This document shows, piece by piece, positions 28,072-37,065 of a DNA stretch of 64,000 nucleotides. This DNA is from Paraburkholderia azotifigens (GTDB taxonomy: Bacteria; Pseudomonadota; Gammaproteobacteria; Burkholderiales; Burkholderiaceae). The number at the start of each line of letters is the position of its first letter. Position 1 is the stretch's first letter. The notes beneath the pieces are model-generated. The model made no database searches and was not told the DNA's origin. It worked only from the letters and a program-made list of their open reading frames with translations. Position numbers and translations under genes: made by a program. The stretch is from the NCBI RefSeq assembly GCF_007995085.1, contig NZ_VOQS01000005.1, positions 1,984,001 to 2,048,000 of the forward strand, in the 5' to 3' direction.

Positions 28072-28110
28072 GAGCCTGTCCTCAAGTTCGTCCGCCGTCG
28101 CCTGCGCATG

Positions 28111-28392
28111 TCAATCGACCCAGCCGCGCTGCCGCGCATGATCGATGAACTGATACACGTCTGTTGCGAGACCGGACGCATTAAAGAGGGCTTCAAGCTC
28201 GCCGATGATGTCGTCGAGTTCGCGCGTGCCGTCGCAGCGCGTGAGGATGGCTCCGGCACTCGGATTGAGTTTCACCTTGCCCTCCGGATGCAGCAGCACA
28301 TACGCGTCCTGCACCGGCTCCCATTGCAGCCGGAAGAGATCGCGTAGCCGCGGGCGCTCGCTTGCACCGGCGTTCGCTTGCGTCGGAATCAT
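28111..28392 (-). CDS. pqqD: PqqD, peptide chaperone of PQQ biosynthesis
   Basis: 93 residues from MIPTQANAG. The core is the PqqD winged-helix fold, with RLRDLFRLQWEPVQDAYVLL, the KLNPSAGAILTRCDGTRELDDII box and a helical end. PqqD binds the PqqA precursor peptide and presents it to the radical-SAM enzyme PqqE. pqqA lies 75 bp upstream. pqqB, pqqC and pqqE are not in this window. Confidence 0.9.
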   Translation of the reverse strand: MIPTQANAGASERPRLRDLFRLQWEPVQDAYVLLHPEGKVKLNPSAGAILTRCDGTRELDDIIGELEALFNASGLATDVYQFIDHARQRGWVD

Positions 28393-28467
28393 GCGGTAGG
28401 CCTCATCGATGGAATGAATGCGCCGTCGGGCGCTGCGCACAACGCGCGACGGCGCTTCAACGCGGCG

Positions 28468-28542
28468 TCAGCGGGTGGCGATATACATCGTGATTTCGAA
28501 ACCGAAGCGCAGATCGGTATAAGCGGGCGTCGTCCACTGCAT
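28468..28542 (-). CDS. pqqA: PqqA, precursor peptide of PQQ
   Basis: 24-residue peptide, too short for usual gene finding. It starts [16 protein letters not shown] and has the invariant Glu-x3-Tyr pair (Glu16, Tyr20) that is cross-linked to make PQQ. A GGAGA Shine-Dalgarno precedes the ATG by about ten bases and a sigma-54 promoter lies about 60 bases upstream. pqqD follows. Confidence 0.92.
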   Translation of the reverse strand: MQWTTPAYTDLRFGFEITMYIATR

Positions 28543-28602
28543 GGCATGTCTCCTGGATGGTTTGCCGAACAACCGCGATCGGTCGCGGTCGGAGCGATTT
28601 AA

Positions 28603-28618
28603 CGCAAGCTCCATGCCG
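28603..28618 (-). promoter_or_regulatory. sigma-54 promoter (-24/-12) of pqqA-pqqD
   Basis: On the minus strand CGGCATGGAGCTTGCG has GG and GC at the required spacing and shares GGCATG-N3-CTTGC with the promoter before the dehydrogenase gene. It lies between pqqA and the sigma-54 activator gene. Confidence 0.77.
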
Positions 28619-28672
28619 GGGAAGATTCCCGCGACGTGCGCAGTGCTGTCAGTGAACAGGCTGTCCAGTTTC

Positions 28673-28688
28673 GGAGCACAGGTGTTCC
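28673..28688. promoter_or_regulatory. candidate activator binding site (upstream activating sequence)
   Basis: GGAGCAC-AG-GTGTTCC is a nearly perfect inverted repeat (one mismatch) about 55-70 bp upstream of the pqqA -24 element and just beyond the stop of the sigma-54 activator gene. Fis-type activators bind such dyads. Confidence 0.5.
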
Positions 28689-28717
28689 AAAACTCAACAG
28701 CGCGCGACAGACGGACA

Positions 28718-30706
28718 TTAGTCGTCGTTTCGCGGATCCGGGCCTGCGCACAGCGAGGGCATCTTCCGATATACGGTGTTGCGCGAGATGCCGAGCGCCC
28801 GCGCGGCCGCCGACACGTTGCCGTTGTGCCGCGCAACGGCCGCCGCGATCGCGGACGCCTGCACGTCGTGGAGCCGCGTGCTCATCAGCGGCACGGGAGC
28901 GCCCGCTGACCGCGCGCCGAGCGCCGCGCCGCTGCGCAGATCGTCGAAGAAATCTTCGGGCAGGTGCTCGCGCCTGAGTTCACCGTCGTCGTCGACCATG
29001 GCGGCTGCCGTGCGCAGCAGATTGCCGAGCTGCCGGAAGTTGCCGGGCCATGCGCATTCCTCGAACAGCGCCATCACGTCGGTCGTGACGCTGAGCGGCG
29101 CACCGTCCGATTCGTCGGACGGCATCGACTGCAGCATCCGCTCGATCACGACGGCGAGATCCGTCCGTTCACGCAATGGCGGCAGTTTGACGACGAGACC
29201 GTTCAACCGGTAATACAGATCCTCGCGGAACCGGTTCTGCACGATCATTTCGCGCAGATTGCGGTGCGTCGCGCAAATAATCGCGATATCGACAGGCACG
29301 GACTTGCTGGAGCCGAGCGGATCGACGACGCGCTCCTGCAGCACGCGCAGCAGCCGAACCTGCAGCGGATACGGCATGTCGCCGATTTCGTCGAGAAACA
29401 GCGTGCCGCCATTGGCCTGCAGCAGCTTGCCGACTGCGCCCTTGCGGCGCGCGCCCGTGAAAGCGCCTTCCTCGTAACCGAACAGTTCCGACTCGATCAG
29501 ATTTTCCGGGATCGACGCGCAATTGACCGCGACGAACGGGCCCGCGCGGCGCGGCGAATCGTTATGAATGGCCTGCGCGAGCAGTTCCTTGCCGGTGCCC
29601 GTTTCGCCCGTGATCAGAATCGGAATGTCCTTGCCGATCACCTTGCGCACCTTGGCGATGACGGCGGAAATCTGCGGATCGCCTGTGTCCAGAGCGTCGA
29701 GTCTCGATGGCGCATTGACGGAAACAGCCGTCCTGGCCGGCTGCACGCGGGTGACGGCGGGCCGTGTGCCGACGGCGGAATCGCCGGGCCACGAACCTTC
29801 GCCGCCGAGCGTCGGCCGACGAAACTCGACGCTCGCGCAAACGACCGTGCCATTGTTCAGATCGAGCGTGATGTGATGACCGTGGCTCGCGCGCAGGCGG
29901 TCGATCAGCTGCGGCGTGGTCAGCCCGAACAGCGACGACAGCGTGTGTGCGCGCATCGCGGCGAGCGGCAGCCCGACCTGAAACTGCGCGCTGCGATTCG
30001 CGGACAGAAAGCGTCCGTCGCACGTGAACGCCATGATGCCTTCCATCAACGTGCCGAGAAATTCGGGCCGGCCATGAAATGCGATTTGCAGCGTGTTGCG
30101 GAACGTGTTCGCGAACAAATGGTTTTCGATCATCTGCACGGACATCTTCGCGAGCGCCATCGTGTGCTGATGGTAGCTGCGGTGATCGCCCGTCACGTCG
30201 AGCACGCCGACCAGATCGCCATAGGGATCGAGAATCGGCACGCTGGAGCAGGTGAGGAAGCGGTTCGCGGCGAGATAGTGCTGATCGCCGTGCACGACGG
30301 TGGCGCTGCGTTCGGCGATCGCCGTACCGATCGCATTCGTGCCTTGCCGCTCTTCGGCCCAGTTGGCGCCTGCCTTGAGCGCGACCTTCTCGGCGCGGCG
30401 CAGGAAATCGTCGTCGCCGATCGAATGAAGAATCAGACCTTCCGCGTCCGTCAGGACGATCATGCTTTGCGTGTTCGCGATCTGCTCGCGCAGCGTTTCC
30501 ATCACGGGCGTCGCGTGAGCGTACAGCACGCGGTTCTGTTCGAGCTTCATCCGCAATTCGCCATGCGTGAGCACGTCGTAGTCCGGGCACATCGACGCGC
30601 TGAGTCCGAACGTTTCCGACCTCTCGTGCGCTTTCTGGATCGACGGAGTGAGCCAGCCGCTCTCTCGGCCTGTCAGTGATCCGATAGTCTGGACATCGTC
30701 GCGCAT
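28718..30706 (-). CDS. sigma-54-dependent transcriptional activator, AcoR type (GAF, AAA+, Fis HTH)
   Basis: 662 residues. The N-terminal sensory part contains a GAF-like domain (about 60-220, with [11 protein letters not shown] and VLDVTGDHR) and a PAS-like segment. The AAA+ domain has Walker A GETGTGKE at about 366, the sigma-54 contact loop GAFTGA at about 414-419 and Walker [12 protein letters not shown] Fis helix-turn-helix ends the protein ([19 protein letters not shown]). The start follows GGAGGAGA. It lies upstream of pqqA on the same strand, and both sigma-54 promoters nearby are its likely targets. AcoR relatives respond to small alcohols or ketones; its own ligand is inferred only. 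Confidence 0.9.
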   Translation of the reverse strand: MRDDVQTIGSLTGRESGWLTPSIQKAHERSETFGLSASMCPDYDVLTHGELRMKLEQNRVLYAHATPVMETLREQIANTQSMIVLTDAEGLILHSIGDDDFLRRAEKVALKAGANWAEERQGTNAIGTAIAERSATVVHGDQHYLAANRFLTCSSVPILDPYGDLVGVLDVTGDHRSYHQHTMALAKMSVQMIENHLFANTFRNTLQIAFHGRPEFLGTLMEGIMAFTCDGRFLSANRSAQFQVGLPLAAMRAHTLSSLFGLTTPQLIDRLRASHGHHITLDLNNGTVVCASVEFRRPTLGGEGSWPGDSAVGTRPAVTRVQPARTAVSVNAPSRLDALDTGDPQISAVIAKVRKVIGKDIPILITGETGTGKELLAQAIHNDSPRRAGPFVAVNCASIPENLIESELFGYEEGAFTGARRKGAVGKLLQANGGTLFLDEIGDMPYPLQVRLLRVLQERVVDPLGSSKSVPVDIAIICATHRNLREMIVQNRFREDLYYRLNGLVVKLPPLRERTDLAVVIERMLQSMPSDESDGAPLSVTTDVMALFEECAWPGNFRQLGNLLRTAAAMVDDDGELRREHLPEDFFDDLRSGAALGARSAGAPVPLMSTRLHDVQASAIAAAVARHNGNVSAAARALGISRNTVYRKMPSLCAGPDPRNDD

Positions 30707-30850
30707 CGTCTCCTCCGGTATCTTGCCAGTCGTAATGCCGGCATCGCGGAGTTCAAAAAGCAAGACGCGGGCCATTGGGCTTCAAAGCGTTACGCTGTCA
30801 GCTTCGCGAAAGGATGCGTGGCGGCGGACACGATCGGCGAGAATGAATGC

Positions 30851-31810
30851 ATGAGCACGCACGACATCGCACATCATCGAACGATCGCACGCGACGGTCA
30901 CACGGTTGCCTACACCGTGCATGGCGAGCCTGACGGCGTGCCCGTCGTCGTGCTGCATGGCGGACCTGGTAGCGGCAGCAATCCGGGCGTATTGCGCCTC
31001 TTCGATCTCGCGCGTTGCCGAGTCGTGATGGTCGATCAGCGCGGCACAGGCGCATCGACGCCACGTGGCAGTGTTCGCCATAACGACACGCGCCATCTGA
31101 TTCGCGATCTCGAAGCGATACGCGCGCGACTGGGCATCGTGCGTTGGGGCGTGGTCGGCGGATCGTGGGGAGCAGCGCTTGCGCTGGCGTATGCAGGAAC
31201 GCATCCCGCGTGCGTCAGCGGCGTCGTGTTACGTGGACTCTTTCTGACGACGCAGCGTGAAGTGCGCCGCCTGTTCGTCACGTCGCGCTCGCGTGCGCCT
31301 GCCGCGTGGCGCGACCTGATGCGCGCGACGCATTGCGAACGCGCGTGGTCGCTGCCGTTGGCCTGCATGCGGACGATGCAGGCGCGAACGCATGGACGCG
31401 CCAATGCCGTCGCTGACGCGTGGCGTGCCTGCGAGAATGCGATGTTGATGAAGCCCTCATCGCGATCGGCCGCGACGCGCAGGCAGAAGGCATTGCACCG
31501 CGCGAGCGCGATGACGGCGAAGTACCGTATTCAGGCTCACTATCTGATGCACGGCTGCTGGCTCGGCGAGCGTCGACTGATTGCGCATGCCAGGCACGCT
31601 GTCGCATCGGGCGTCGCGGTCCACGCGGTGCATGGCTTGCGCGATCCCGTGTGTCCTCCCGACAATCTGCATCGCCTGATGCGCGCGGTGCCCGCCGTGC
31701 AAGGCCGGTTTGTCGACGCGGGTCATCTGGCTTCCGACGCGCGGCTCGCCGAAGCCCTCGCCGCGGCCATCGAAGCCATGTTCGCCGCTCGCGAAAGCCG
31801 ACGACGCTAA
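30851..31810 (+). CDS. alpha/beta hydrolase, prolyl aminopeptidase-like
   Basis: 319 residues. The motifs are those of proline iminopeptidase: HGGPGSGSNPG (oxyanion hole), DQRGTGAST, and the nucleophile elbow GGSWG. The catalytic Asp is in GLRDPVCPP and the His in DAGHLAS. It is shorter in the cap than typical members and Arg-rich. The start at 30851 (MSTHD) was chosen over 30818. It overlaps the convergent regulator gene by 4 bp. Confidence 0.8.
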   Translation: MSTHDIAHHRTIARDGHTVAYTVHGEPDGVPVVVLHGGPGSGSNPGVLRLFDLARCRVVMVDQRGTGASTPRGSVRHNDTRHLIRDLEAIRARLGIVRWGVVGGSWGAALALAYAGTHPACVSGVVLRGLFLTTQREVRRLFVTSRSRAPAAWRDLMRATHCERAWSLPLACMRTMQARTHGRANAVADAWRACENAMLMKPSSRSAATRRQKALHRASAMTAKYRIQAHYLMHGCWLGERRLIAHARHAVASGVAVHAVHGLRDPVCPPDNLHRLMRAVPAVQGRFVDAGHLASDARLAEALAAAIEAMFAARESRRR

Positions 31811-32082
31811 CTGTCCTGACCGGCGAACAGATCGCTGAAAAGATCCGGCGTCGCCGCGCGCTCCGCTTGCTGCGCGGGCAGCGTTCCGTCGCGAACCTGC
31901 GCGAGCACGGCGGGCGGCAGCCATGCTTCTTCCATTGCGGCGATGCCGTTCTCGATCATCTGTTGCAGAAAGAACGACTGCCGGCGTCCCGTGGCGTCCG
32001 CCAACAGTTTCAACCTGCGTTCGATCGCGGGATCCACCCGCACTGCCACTACCTTCAGCTTGTTTTCGGCGGTTCTCTTCAC
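31807..32082 (-). CDS. ribbon-helix-helix DNA-binding protein
   Basis: 91 residues. The N-terminal VVAVRVDPAIERRLKLLADATGRRQSFFLQQMI has the beta-strand and two helices of CopG/Arc-type repressors, many of which are antitoxins. No toxin gene is adjacent: the following frame on this strand is absent and the neighbour is convergent. Its target is unknown. Confidence 0.75.
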   Translation of the reverse strand: MKRTAENKLKVVAVRVDPAIERRLKLLADATGRRQSFFLQQMIENGIAAMEEAWLPPAVLAQVRDGTLPAQQAERAATPDLFSDLFAGQDS

Positions 32083-32247
32083 CGCGTGCTCCTGTTGATA
32101 AAACTTTGCGCGGTGCTTCTACCACGGAGCTCTGCCGGATTGCAATGTTTTCTTTGCTGACGGTGTCGTTTGCGGTGGGGTTCGGGCCGATCGGTTCGCC
32201 AGGGAATCCGGATCGTTTCCGCTCAAATTCAACCGGCGACGATGGCT

Positions 32248-32529
32248 TTAATCGTCGTCGTCATCGTGATGACGATGCCAGCCGCGATGACGGCCATGAT
32301 CGTGCCAGTCGCGCGGATCGCGATAGCCGCCGTATCCGTAGCCATAGTAGACGGGCGCGGGCGCATAGACGGCGGGCGGCGGCGCTTCGTACACGACGGC
32401 GGGCGCGGGCTCGACATAGACGGGCGCAGGCACGCCGAACGTCACGCCGACGTCGACGTGGGCGAGCGCCGCCGTGGATGCGCTCGCGGCCACGAGACCT
32501 GCTGCGCAAATGAGTGTGAGGCGTTTCAA
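32248..32529 (-). CDS. secreted PXPV-type repeat protein with His/Asp-rich tail
   Basis: 93 residues if translated from the TTG at 32529, which has a GGAG Shine-Dalgarno about ten bases before it and places the signal peptide correctly (ending ALA before HVDV). No ATG fits as well; the next is 33 bases upstream. The mature protein repeats Pro-Ala-Pro-Val-Tyr motifs and ends in a His-rich segment followed by five Asp, which may bind metal. Confidence 0.72.
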   Translation of the reverse strand: MKRLTLICAAGLVAASASTAALAHVDVGVTFGVPAPVYVEPAPAVVYEAPPPAVYAPAPVYYGYGYGGYRDPRDWHDHGRHRGWHRHHDDDDD

Positions 32530-32677
32530 CGTAAGGCTCCGTTCTGGACGTGTGCGGGTGAATGCCATTCGATGGCGAGTGACGGGCATTGTAGAAATGC
32601 AGCCATTCTCATGTTGCATCCGTCATGTTGCGTGTGTAACGGCTAGTAACCGGGACGTCGGCGCTCCGTGCTTGCGA

Positions 32678-33406
32678 TCACGAAGCCGAGAGCGTGTCGC
32701 CCGATACGTGCACGCGTTGTCCGACCTGAACCTGCGGCTGCGTTTCATACGTGAAGTTGCGATAGCTGCCGTCCTGCATGCGCACCTGCACCTGATAGCT
32801 GGTCTGCTTGCGCACCGCGTGCTCGATGCCGTTGCCTGCGAAACCGCCGCCCACCGCGCCCGCGACGGTCGCGAGAATGCGCCCGCGTCCGCCGCCGAAC
32901 TGATTGCCGATCAAGCCGCCCGCCACCGCGCCGCCGACCGCGCCGAGTCCCGTGGTCGGCTCCGACGTCTGCACGGGGTTGATGGCGACGACTTCGCCCG
33001 CGTAGGGGTCGGCGGCGACCTGGCGGGTGCCTGCCGGTTGTGCGTTGCCGCTGTCCGCGTATTGCGGCGCGGGCGCGACGTGCGGCTTGCGCGTGTGATG
33101 CACGGGCTTCGGCGCGGCGGGTGCTGCCTGCTGCGCGACCGGCTGAGCGTTGTTCGCTTGCTGGACCGTGCCCGTTTGCTGGGCCGCGTTGGCTGGCTCG
33201 ACGGCGGCGAGCGGCGCACTGGCCGGTTGCGCGGCGACGGGCGCCATTTGCGCAGCGGGCGACGGCACCGCGTGCGACACAGGCAGAATGCCCGTTATCG
33301 CTGCGACTCCTGTGACGCTGGCGAGGATCACGGACACCGCAGCGCCCGCAATCAAAGGATGGATGCGGCTACGTTGCGGCAGGCTGTTCGGGACATTGGC
33401 GTTCAT
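32678..33406 (-). CDS. glycine-zipper 2TM outer-membrane-associated protein (SlyB-like)
   Basis: 242 residues from MNANVPNS. One N-terminal membrane anchor (about 18-40), a long Ala/Pro/Gln linker, then a glycine-zipper pair (GAVGGAVAGGLIGNQFGGG and VAGAVGGGFAGNGIE) and a C-terminal beta segment. This matches envelope proteins of the SlyB/17-kDa type with a cytoplasmic start. Exact role unknown. Confidence 0.82.
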   Translation of the reverse strand: MNANVPNSLPQRSRIHPLIAGAAVSVILASVTGVAAITGILPVSHAVPSPAAQMAPVAAQPASAPLAAVEPANAAQQTGTVQQANNAQPVAQQAAPAAPKPVHHTRKPHVAPAPQYADSGNAQPAGTRQVAADPYAGEVVAINPVQTSEPTTGLGAVGGAVAGGLIGNQFGGGRGRILATVAGAVGGGFAGNGIEHAVRKQTSYQVQVRMQDGSYRNFTYETQPQVQVGQRVHVSGDTLSAS

Positions 33407-33531
33407 GACGGGCTCCACGGTGTGTGTGCCTGCAATAACGTCGCTCGAATGACGGCGGTGCACGCACGGCCGCAACGGTTTTGTAAGCAGTTGTAGCGCG
33501 TGTCGGGCGCTACGTGGCGCGAGTTTCGTGA

Positions 33532-33876
33532 TCAGCAAAAGCGCTGCGCGAGATCGTAGATCAACAGAAAGACACAACCTGTATCGCTTCGAAAGCCGTT
33601 CTCAACCGTTCCCGCTTCGGCGATGCCGACCCATCCCGGCAACAGGCGCTGACCGTTCTGCACGGCTTCGCCTTCGAGCATGTAGATGAACTCCGGGCCC
33701 GTATGCAGATGCGTCGGGAACTCGGTCCCCGGTTCGAATCGCACGAGTTGCATCGCGCGTCCGTCGGCCTTGCCGAGATTCTTGATCTGCACGCCGCTCG
33801 CACAGGCCGATGGCGTCCACGGCAACGCCTGCGCATCGGCGGATGAAAAGCGCGGTGTGGCCGGTTGCGGGCTCAT
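33532..33876 (-). CDS. cupin-domain protein
   Basis: 114 residues from an ATG with GGAGACGAG before it. The cupin metal site is visible: PTHLHTGPEFIYMLEGE supplies two His and a Glu, and a second conserved box follows (GIAEAGTVE), where the usual His is missing. It resembles ChrR-like cupins that sense or detoxify small molecules. Function unknown. Confidence 0.8.
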   Translation of the reverse strand: MSPQPATPRFSSADAQALPWTPSACASGVQIKNLGKADGRAMQLVRFEPGTEFPTHLHTGPEFIYMLEGEAVQNGQRLLPGWVGIAEAGTVENGFRSDTGCVFLLIYDLAQRFC

Positions 33877-34047
33877 CTCGTCTCCTGTTCGTTCGTGTGT
33901 GATCGCGTCGGGTGCGGCCAGGGATTTCCTGACACAAGATTCAGCCGGCTCCGCATCGAGCCCGATCCGAATCCTGACTGCATCAAAGATTACGTCATGG
34001 GTCAATGGTTACCCGGTGCCCGATGCGCGCAGCGGCTGGAGGAGGGG

Positions 34048-34836
34048 ATGCAGTTCGAAGAGCTTTCCAACGAGGAGTGGTTGCTGATCGCGCCGACCCT
34101 CTGCGCACCGCCGCCTGCGGGCATGCTGAAGCGCGGCCGGCCGCGCATCCGGCCGCGTGTGCTCGCCAACGCGGTGCTGTGGGTGTTGACCACGGGCGAA
34201 TCGTGGGCGAGGCTGCCCGCGCACTATCCGTCGCAGCCTACATGCCGATGCCGCTTCGAAGAGTGGCGGCTCGACGGCAAGCTCGCGGAGATGATCCGCA
34301 TCCTCAGCGACAGAGGGCGCTGCTTTTCGTATGTGCCCGACATGCCGCGCTCGGTCCCGAAAGCAAAGCCGAAACGCGAAGCGCGCGCGATGGAGGAACG
34401 CGGCTTGCCTCGCGTGGTCTGGCGAAGCCAGGCGTCGTGGCAGACGTCGACGGCCGATGCAGGTGTTCGCTTCGCGCACGCCGAGCCGGAACACACGGCA
34501 ATCGCGGAGATCGAGGCGGTCGCGAGCGGGCCGCTACGCGGGCGGCACACGCAGAATCGCGCGTTCTGGATGGGACTCGCGGCGAAGGGCACGCGCGTGC
34601 CCAACGAACGCGGTTACGTCGTGTACGTCGCGGCCGATTCCGTACCGGACGCGATGTTTCGCGGCTGGACGGAGATCACGCGAAACGGCAGGCGTGTCGC
34701 GCGATCCGGCCTCGTGGGTCCGAAGTTCGGCGCACCGGAGGCTGCGATGCAATGCGCGCTGGCGTGGGCGCGCCGCTGGATCGAGCAGCATGGCGTGCGC
34801 TTCGAATTCGAGCTGCTGCATCGTGCGGCCGATTGA
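34048..34836 (+). CDS. DNA-binding protein derived from an IS5-type transposase N-terminus
   Basis: 262 residues from an ATG placed after GGAGGAGGGG. Residues about 5-75 (LSNEEWLLIAPTLCAPP, GRPRIRPRVLANAVLWVL, TTGESWARLP) match the helix-turn-helix region of IS5-family transposases (DUF4096). The DDE catalytic domain is missing; instead there is a linker and a C-terminal domain rich in Arg and Trp (MFRGWTEITRNGRR). There are no terminal inverted repeats. It is probably an exapted regulator, not a broken IS. Confidence 0.68.
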   Translation: MQFEELSNEEWLLIAPTLCAPPPAGMLKRGRPRIRPRVLANAVLWVLTTGESWARLPAHYPSQPTCRCRFEEWRLDGKLAEMIRILSDRGRCFSYVPDMPRSVPKAKPKREARAMEERGLPRVVWRSQASWQTSTADAGVRFAHAEPEHTAIAEIEAVASGPLRGRHTQNRAFWMGLAAKGTRVPNERGYVVYVAADSVPDAMFRGWTEITRNGRRVARSGLVGPKFGAPEAAMQCALAWARRWIEQHGVRFEFELLHRAAD

Positions 34837-35030
34837 CGAGGCAACTATTACCGCCATTACACACGATACAAAACGCATTCCGCACCAGTTTTGGGCGGTT
34901 TATAACGTTTCCTGAAACTGAGAGTTGGTCGATCGAGGGTTTATCCGGATGGGCGACGCTCCTAAACTGTTTTCAACGCAACGAACAAAACGTTCGAAGC
35001 ACCCGAAAACAAATTCTGGAGGTAATGATC

Positions 35031-35342
35031 ATGAAATCGCTCATCAAGGCTGTCGCAGTTGCTGCTGTCCTCGTTGTTCCCGTCATGTCATTCGCGCAAT
35101 CCAGCCAGCCGGTGACCCGTGCTCAAGTTCGCGCCGAGCTGGTGCAACTGGAAAAGGCGGGCTACGTCCCGTCGAATAGCAGCGATACGCAATACCCGGC
35201 CAACATCCAGGCCGCGCAAGCGAAGGTCAACGCAGCAGAGAATAGCGGTGTCGGCGGTGTGGCGGATGGTTCGTCGCAAGGTGGCCAACGCGCTTCGTTC
35301 TCGGCCAGCTCGTACTCGGCACCCGTTTTCGAGCACCACTAA
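35031..35342 (+). CDS. DUF4148 small secreted protein
   Basis: 103 residues. A GGAGG Shine-Dalgarno lies 8 bases before the ATG at 35031; the in-frame ATG at 35025 is too close to it. The signal peptide ends at SFA before QSSQ. The DUF4148 core is TRAQVRAELVQLEKAGYVPS. This is a common small periplasmic family in Burkholderiaceae with no known function. Confidence 0.88.
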   Translation: MKSLIKAVAVAAVLVVPVMSFAQSSQPVTRAQVRAELVQLEKAGYVPSNSSDTQYPANIQAAQAKVNAAENSGVGGVADGSSQGGQRASFSASSYSAPVFEHH

Positions 35343-35445
35343 TGCATTGAGCGCCGGCTTGCAGGCCAGCGCAGTCCGCTGAGGTAAATCGTCCGCGACA
35401 TGCGCCGTCAATCGACGGAACGCTGTCGCGGTTTGTTCTTTCAGG

Positions 35446-36048
35446 CTACGTACGCATCCACCCGCGTGCAATCGGCCAGGCCAGCAGCTTGCGATACAGC
35501 AAGATGGTCAGGTCCGTCGCCGCGCTGCCCGCCAGCGACCACAGCGGCCTCACGACGCTATACGCGACACACGCAATCACAACGGCGCCCGCCATATCGA
35601 ACGGAAAGTGCACGCCGATAAACACGCGCGCCCACATGACGGCCAGCCCCGCAACCAGCGTGAGCAGACCGGCCCAGCGGATGCGCGCGAGAAGCAGCGT
35701 CAACGTGATGCTTGCGAACACGGTGCCGTGATCGCTGGGAAATGAAGAGTCGGGGGCGTGCTCGATGAACGTATGACCCAGGCCTATCATGAACGGCCGC
35801 GGATGCATCCACGCAAGGCCGATGAGCTGATTGAATCCGAGCGCGAGCATCGCGACGCAACACGCGCGCAGCGCGGCTTCGCGGCTGTCCCGATCGCCGG
35901 AGAGCCACAGCATCGCTAGCACGAGCGGAACGAGACAGATCGCATAATCGGCGATAGACAACGCGACGCCGATTTGCCAGTGAGGCGTCGACGTGGTCGC
36001 GTTGATTGTGAGAAAGAGCGCCTGATTGAACGCTTCAAGTGTGTTCAT
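35446..36048 (-). CDS. PAP2-family phosphatase, undecaprenyl-diphosphatase-like
   Basis: 200 residues with about five membrane helices. The three phosphatase motifs are present: HPRPF (motif 1, without a clear upstream Lys), PSDHGTVF (motif 2) and RVFIGVHFPFD (motif 3). The BcrC-like family recycles undecaprenyl pyrophosphate at the outer face of the membrane. The start at 36048 was chosen over the longer frame to 36093. Confidence 0.85.
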   Translation of the reverse strand: MNTLEAFNQALFLTINATTSTPHWQIGVALSIADYAICLVPLVLAMLWLSGDRDSREAALRACCVAMLALGFNQLIGLAWMHPRPFMIGLGHTFIEHAPDSSFPSDHGTVFASITLTLLLARIRWAGLLTLVAGLAVMWARVFIGVHFPFDMAGAVVIACVAYSVVRPLWSLAGSAATDLTILLYRKLLAWPIARGWMRT

Positions 36049-36122
36049 GCGGTGATCGTGCGGGCTTCGAACCCTGTAGAAAACAGTCGGCACGATCGTA
36101 CCGGTTGAACCTTATCTCACGC

Positions 36123-36467
36123 TTAGGCTAGTGAACCGCCGTCTTTCAACGTGACGACGATGCCGTCGTCGATCTGACGAACGGGAAACGTCGTCAGGCA
36201 CAGCGCGCGGCTGGCGGGCGAGCAGCCCGTGAGCAGATCGAACGCGAGGCCATGCGCGGGACATCTCAGCACGCTGCCTTCCAGACGGCCCGCGAAAAGC
36301 GACGCGCCGTTATGCGGACACGCGTCGTCGATTGCGCGCAGCTCGCCGCCGAGATTGAACAGCACAATGCATCGGCCGTCGACGAACACGATTTTCCGCT
36401 GACCCGGCGCAAGCTCGCCCGCCCGGCAGACTGTGCGTTCAAGCGACGATTTCATCTCCGTCAACAT
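36123..36467 (-). CDS. Rieske-type [2Fe-2S] protein
   Basis: 114 residues. The cluster ligands are in CPHNGASLF and CPAHGLAFD (Cys-x-His, then Cys-x2-His), as in Rieske ferredoxins of oxygenases. The ATG at 36467 overlaps the end of the upstream hydrolase gene by 7 bases, so translation is coupled. A second ATG at 36455 has its GGAG directly adjacent, too close. Last gene of the predicted catabolic operon. Confidence 0.85.
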   Translation of the reverse strand: MLTEMKSSLERTVCRAGELAPGQRKIVFVDGRCIVLFNLGGELRAIDDACPHNGASLFAGRLEGSVLRCPAHGLAFDLLTGCSPASRALCLTTFPVRQIDDGIVVTLKDGGSLA

Positions 36468-37045
36468 GGCGCGTTGGCCCGTTCCCGGCTCAGCTCGGCA
36501 ACCAGCTCGGCGGCGCGCGGCCATTCGCCGAATCCGGAAGCGGGATTCAGATGACCGACTGCGCCCGCGTGAACCAGCCGGCTGCCCCACGCCTGCGCCA
36601 TGCCCGCCACGCGCTCGAAGCGCGCGAGGGGATCATTGGTGCTGGCGACGACGATGCCCGGAAACGGCAGACGCTCGCGCGGCATGGGCAGCCAGCCGTT
36701 GTCGCGCAGCGCGTCGTGCGTCGGATAACCTTCGGGCAGCGGCGTTTCCAGATCGGCGGGCGTCGCGAGCAACGCGCCGTGAATGGGCCGCCTACGCAGC
36801 CGCGCCCAATGGACGGTGATCATCACGCCGGCACTGTGCGCGACCAGCACGACAGGACCGTCGATGTCGCGCAGCGCTGCATCGAGCGCCGCGACGCGCG
36901 CGGCGCAACTGAGCTTGTCGTGCTCCAGCGGCGCGACGGATCGCGCGTTGGGCAGCGCGCGTTGCAGAATCGTCTGCCAATGGTCTTCGACGTGATCGCG
37001 CAGTCCGGGCACCATCAGTACGGTCGGCTTGGTCGGGGATGTCAT
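36461..37045 (-). CDS. alpha/beta hydrolase, RBBP9/YdeN type
   Basis: 194 residues. It starts VLMVPGLRDHVEDHWQT and has the nucleophile in VAHSAGV, Asp in ASTNDPL and His in GHLNPASG: the catalytic set of RBBP9-family serine hydrolases. An AAGGACC Shine-Dalgarno precedes the ATG. It begins 20 bp after the MFS gene and overlaps the Rieske gene. Substrate unknown. Confidence 0.85.
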   Translation of the reverse strand: MTSPTKPTVLMVPGLRDHVEDHWQTILQRALPNARSVAPLEHDKLSCAARVAALDAALRDIDGPVVLVAHSAGVMITVHWARLRRRPIHGALLATPADLETPLPEGYPTHDALRDNGWLPMPRERLPFPGIVVASTNDPLARFERVAGMAQAWGSRLVHAGAVGHLNPASGFGEWPRAAELVAELSRERANAPC

Positions 37046-37065
37046 GTAGGTTGGTCCTTCCGGTT

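Noticed and set aside
31807..32082. Toxin-antitoxin module at the ribbon-helix-helix gene
   Set aside because: No toxin gene lies next to it; the neighbour is a convergent hydrolase.
34005..35342. 445-residue plus-strand frame across the exapted transposase and DUF4148 genes
   Set aside because: It is in another frame over the first gene and only its end coincides with DUF4148, which has its own ribosome site and signal peptide.
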